15,371 bases of DNA from DATGLE01 sp035294325 (GTDB taxonomy: Bacteria; Chloroflexota; Ktedonobacteria; Ktedonobacterales; Ktedonobacteraceae). Positions 13,227-15,371 of the stretch are shown in pieces. The stretch is taken from positions 1 to 15,371 of the forward strand of contig DATGLE010000243.1 of assembly GCA_035294325.1 (NCBI GenBank). Reading direction: 5' to 3'. The translations under genes and the position numbers were made by a program. How positions within the stretch are numbered: position 1 is the stretch's first letter; each line of letters begins with the position of its first letter. The notes beneath the pieces were generated by a model. The model was not told where the DNA came from. It was given only the letters and a program-made list of their open reading frames with translations, and ran no database searches.

Positions 13227-14114
13227 TTATCCCTCCTCAACGCTATTTCTAACCATCCCCAGGAAAGCGCGCAAGGTCGGCGAGGCATTATCTTTGCGCC
13301 AGGCCAGGGCCATCTCTACGCCGCTCTGTACTCTCTGTAACTCGCTGTAGGCAACACCGGAGCTGCGCAGGTTGCGGGCGGAGGCAGGGATCAGCGCGAT
13401 GCCGATGCCGGTTGCAACGAGTCCCAGTATTGTCTGCATCTGAACGGCCTCCTGCGTTATCTCTGGACTGAAGCCTGCTTGCTGGCAAATACTGATGATC
13501 TGATCGTAGAGGCCCGGTCCCAGGTGCCGGGGAAAGGTGATAAAGCGCTCGCGAGCCAGCTCTTGCAACGAGACCGCTGGCTGCCCGGCCAGAGCGTGGG
13601 TTTCGGGGAGGACGGCAATGAGCGGCTCCGTGAGGAAGGACTCGATCATAAGGGTACCATCTGATACCGGCGGGCGCAGCAAACCCACATGGATGCGCCC
13701 CTCGTGGAGCGCACGTACCTGCTGGCTCGTTGTCAGCTCACGCAATACCAGTTCTACATCCGGGAAACATTCGTGAAAGCGGCGTATCATCGCGGGCAGT
13801 ATCTCATAGGACGCCGATCCCACAAAGCCTACCGCAAGCCTGCCAATCTCGCCGCGACCAGCCCGGCGGGCCGCTGTCACCGCCTGCTCAACCTTTGCCA
13901 GTGCCTGGCGAACCTCCGGCAAAAATGCCTGCCCCGCTTCGGTAAGCTCCACGCGCCGTTTCGTGCGCCGAAAAAGCTGCACGCCTAACTCCTCTTCGAG
14001 TCTCTGGATCTGCTGGCTCAGTGGCGGCTGGGTCATCCCAAGCTTCTGCGCCGCCTTCCCAAAATGCAGCTCTTCGGCGACGGCCGCAAAATAATGCAGG
14101 TGCCGCAACTCCAT
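13227..14114 (-). CDS. LysR-type transcriptional regulator
   Basis: A 295-residue LTTR. Residues 1-60 form the winged HTH (MELRHLHYFAAVAEELHFGK, then AAQKLGMTQPPLSQQIQRLE). Residues 90-290 form the two-lobed periplasmic-binding-like effector domain (LAVGFVGSASYEILPAMIRRF, then the EPLIAVLPETHALA hinge region). Sequence style is close to the BenM/CatM/AlsR group of aromatic- or acid-responsive regulators, but the effector is unknown. It is divergent from the SDR gene at 14410 across a 295-base intergenic region, the usual arrangement for a LysR regulator and its target. AGGAAG lies nine bases before the ATG. A 15-base T-N11-A palindrome (14120-14134) overlapping this SD could mediate autorepression. 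Confidence 0.92.
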   Translation of the reverse strand: MELRHLHYFAAVAEELHFGKAAQKLGMTQPPLSQQIQRLEEELGVQLFRRTKRRVELTEAGQAFLPEVRQALAKVEQAVTAARRAGRGEIGRLAVGFVGSASYEILPAMIRRFHECFPDVELVLRELTTSQQVRALHEGRIHVGLLRPPVSDGTLMIESFLTEPLIAVLPETHALAGQPAVSLQELARERFITFPRHLGPGLYDQIISICQQAGFSPEITQEAVQMQTILGLVATGIGIALIPASARNLRSSGVAYSELQRVQSGVEMALAWRKDNASPTLRAFLGMVRNSVEEG

Positions 14115-14119
14115 TTTTA

Positions 14120-14134
14120 ATATCTTCCTGATAT
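14120..14134. promoter_or_regulatory. Candidate LysR operator (T-N11-A palindrome)
   Basis: ATATC-TTCCT-GATAT is a perfect 15-base interrupted palindrome fitting the T-N11-A LTTR box. It covers the ribosome-binding site of the LysR gene. A second AT-rich inverted pair, AATATAT (14150-14156) and ATATATT (14174-14180), lies upstream. Binding is inferred. Confidence 0.45.
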
Positions 14135-14231
14135 CAGTTTGCTATGAATAATATATTGGACATCTTGATAATTATATATTACCCTGACTGAGAGAGTGCT
14201 GGCTCGCCCCTGCGGCGCTCGTCGGGTATTC

Positions 14232-14345
14232 AGTGTGATGTGGCAAGGCGCGAAGCGCCTTGCCACATCACACTAAGATATCCCATGCGCGGCTGCGCCG
14301 CATAAAATATATCCAGCGAGCGTCGCAGATGCGAGCATGTGATGG
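14232..14345 (+). repeat. Dispersed palindrome repeat between LysR and SDR genes
   Basis: A perfect 20-bp palindrome with a GAA loop (arms 14232-14251 and 14255-14274) is followed by a GC hairpin ending TGCGCCGCATAAAA (near 14293-14306), like 5590-5599. A GCGAGCGTCGCAGATG block at 14316-14345 matches 1997-2027 at most positions. It ends 64 bases before the SDR start codon. The palindrome arms differ in sequence from those at 1941 and 5520. Confidence 0.75.
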
Positions 14346-14409
14346 TGTTGGAAACCGGATCCCTCTAAGCAGGAATGATAATTGTATAACATAGAAGAGC
14401 GAGAGATTT

Positions 14410-15165
14410 ATGAATAGACAACACAAACGCAACATTATCATCACTGGCGGTAACAGCGGTATGGGGCGCGCAATGGCTGAAGCGTTTGTCAGGGTGCAAG
14501 ACCGCGTGTTCATCATCGGGCGCGACGAGGAGAGATTGCGCGCAACCGAGCAGGCGCTTGAACCGCATGCTGCCTGCTATCGGGCTGACGTGAGCCAGAG
14601 GGAGCAGGTTGCCACTACCGTCGCCGAAATCGTCGAGCGCGCCGGGATCATTGATGTGCTGGTCAACGCCGCAGGCTTTACGGGAGGCGTCCTGACCGGT
14701 GTGCCGCTCGATGAGGCCGAACGCGAATGGGATGCAACCATCGATGCGAATCTGAAAGGCAGTTTTCTGATGACGATGGCCGTCGCCCCGCATCTGCGGC
14801 GTCCCGGCGGGCGCATCATCTTCATCAGTTCGATAGCGGCCTTCACCGGCAGCAGTCGTCCCGGCTCGGCGATCTACGCAGCCTCTAAATCTGGACTGCT
14901 CGGTCTGACCTGCGGGTTCGCGCGCGAACTCAGTCCGCAGGGCATCACCGTCAATGCCATCGCGCCCGGCTTCATCGCCAACACCAACTTCACGGGAGCA
15001 TGGTCGGAGGAGCGTGTGAACGGCATCATCGCTCAGACGCCCGTGGGGCGAGCAGGACACGTCGATGATATCGCCGCCGCCGCGCTCTATCTGGCTTCGC
15101 CAGGGGCTTCATTCGTCACAGGCGAGGTGCTCAACGTCAACGGCGGCTGGCTGTTCGGGCATTAA
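14410..15165 (+). CDS. SDR family NAD(P)-dependent oxidoreductase (FabG-like)
   Basis: A 251-residue classical short-chain dehydrogenase. The nucleotide-binding TGGNSGMG is at 12-19, and AD at 59-60 contacts the adenine. NAAG is at 86-89 and N114 is the catalytic asparagine. The catalytic set is serine in FISS (140-141), Y156 and K160 (YAASK). VNAIAPGFI and a C-terminal NVNGGW complete the fold, and length is typical. It would interconvert a hydroxyl and a keto group on an unknown substrate; similarity to 3-oxoacyl-ACP reductase is general and does not fix the substrate. The SD is weak (GAGCGAGAG). A divergent LysR gene suggests regulated catabolic or detoxifying use. An enolase-superfamily gene converges from the right. 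Confidence 0.9.
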   Translation: MNRQHKRNIIITGGNSGMGRAMAEAFVRVQDRVFIIGRDEERLRATEQALEPHAACYRADVSQREQVATTVAEIVERAGIIDVLVNAAGFTGGVLTGVPLDEAEREWDATIDANLKGSFLMTMAVAPHLRRPGGRIIFISSIAAFTGSSRPGSAIYAASKSGLLGLTCGFARELSPQGITVNAIAPGFIANTNFTGAWSEERVNGIIAQTPVGRAGHVDDIAAAALYLASPGASFVTGEVLNVNGGWLFGH

Positions 15166-15188
15166 TGAACGTTGCCAAACACGTTGGG

Positions 15189-15224
15189 GCATGTCATCCT
15201 TCGCTGCCGCTCAGGATGACATGC
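15189..15224. repeat. TCATCCT/AGGATGA palindromic repeat
   Basis: GCATGTCATCCT and AGGATGACATGC arms (12 bp, perfect) around TCGCTGCCGCTC form a hairpin between two convergent genes. It is the best-preserved copy of this repeat in the window. Confidence 0.8.
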
Positions 15225-15236
15225 CTGCTCGCCCTT

Positions 15237-15371
15237 TCATTTTCCCGCAGTCACAGGGCGCGGCTTGACGCCCAGGCCCGGTCCGTCGGGCAGGATCAGC
15301 TTGCCGTTCTCCACCTTCACGCCCTCGTAGGGATCATTGTCGATCAGCAGGTTGCCATCCAGGTCGGCGTA
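15237..15371 (-). CDS. Enolase-superfamily enzyme (dipeptide epimerase/mandelate racemase-like), C-terminal end
   Basis: Only the last 44 codons are in the window; the gene runs off the right edge. The peptide starts YADLDGNLLIDNDPYEGVKV, continues ENGKLILPDGPGLGVKPRP and ends at TGA (15237-15239). The D-x-D-G-x-L...DP(Y/F)xG...LPDxPGLG pattern is the usual C-terminus of muconate-lactonising/dipeptide-epimerase type members of the enolase superfamily, which abstract an alpha proton from carboxylates. Catalytic residues lie outside the window, so the exact reaction cannot be assigned. Confidence 0.7.
   Translation of the reverse strand, partial: YADLDGNLLIDNDPYEGVKVENGKLILPDGPGLGVKPRPVTAGK

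Overview
The window is high-GC bacterial DNA with SD-led genes, sigma70-type promoters, a T-box leader and many short dispersed palindromes. Together with the gene content (TIGR00300-type ornithine cyclodeaminase-like protein, membrane-tethered Cas4-like nuclease, COG4315-type lipoprotein repeats) this suggests a Chloroflexota bacterium, possibly Ktedonobacteria. That placement is inference from gene style; no rRNA or marker gene is present.

Layout, left to right. 1-188: a dispersed repeat whose right half looks like a promoter. 189-1457 (+): GT9/heptosyltransferase-like glycosyltransferase. 1454-1884: a strong promoter, an alanine-type T-box leader and its terminator. 2073-3401 (+): an alanyl-tRNA synthetase that stops after 442 residues, without editing and C-Ala domains. 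3559-4230 (+): nucleotidyltransferase-fold protein, overlapping tail to tail with 4225-5442 (-), a TIGR00300 family (LOR/SDH-region) enzyme. 5443-5920: repeats and promoters. 5921-6514 (+): CPBP intramembrane protease. 6543-7540 (-): two adjacent membrane proteins that together make one Cas4-like nuclease. 7649-11862: an HD-hydrolase gene cut in two by a 3.6-kb integrated element. 12147-13055 (+): two-repeat lipoprotein. 13227-14114 (-): LysR-type regulator, divergent from an SDR dehydrogenase at 14410-15165 (+). 15237-15371 (-): C-terminal end of an enolase-superfamily enzyme, cut by the window edge.

The most striking system is the integrated element (about 7876-11504). It encodes a large serine recombinase, an intact HD-hydrolase gene and one or two tiny ORFs. 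The two host fragments outside it rejoin in frame to give a 585-nt HD gene, exactly the length of the intact copy inside the element. The element therefore sits in a gene for which it carries a replacement. The recombinase reading frame crosses the attachment site: in the integrated state its last nine codons and stop are host DNA, whereas its own 32-codon tail, stop codon and transcription terminator lie stranded at the opposite end (7884-7997). Joining the two element ends restores a 743-codon gene and a long imperfect palindrome typical of an attP. Integration would thus swap the recombinase C-terminus and remove its terminator.

Other notable points are a 50-bp promoter-like repeat upstream of two unrelated genes, a complete T-box in front of a truncated alaS, and Fe-S cysteines of a Cas4-like protein divided between two polypeptides.
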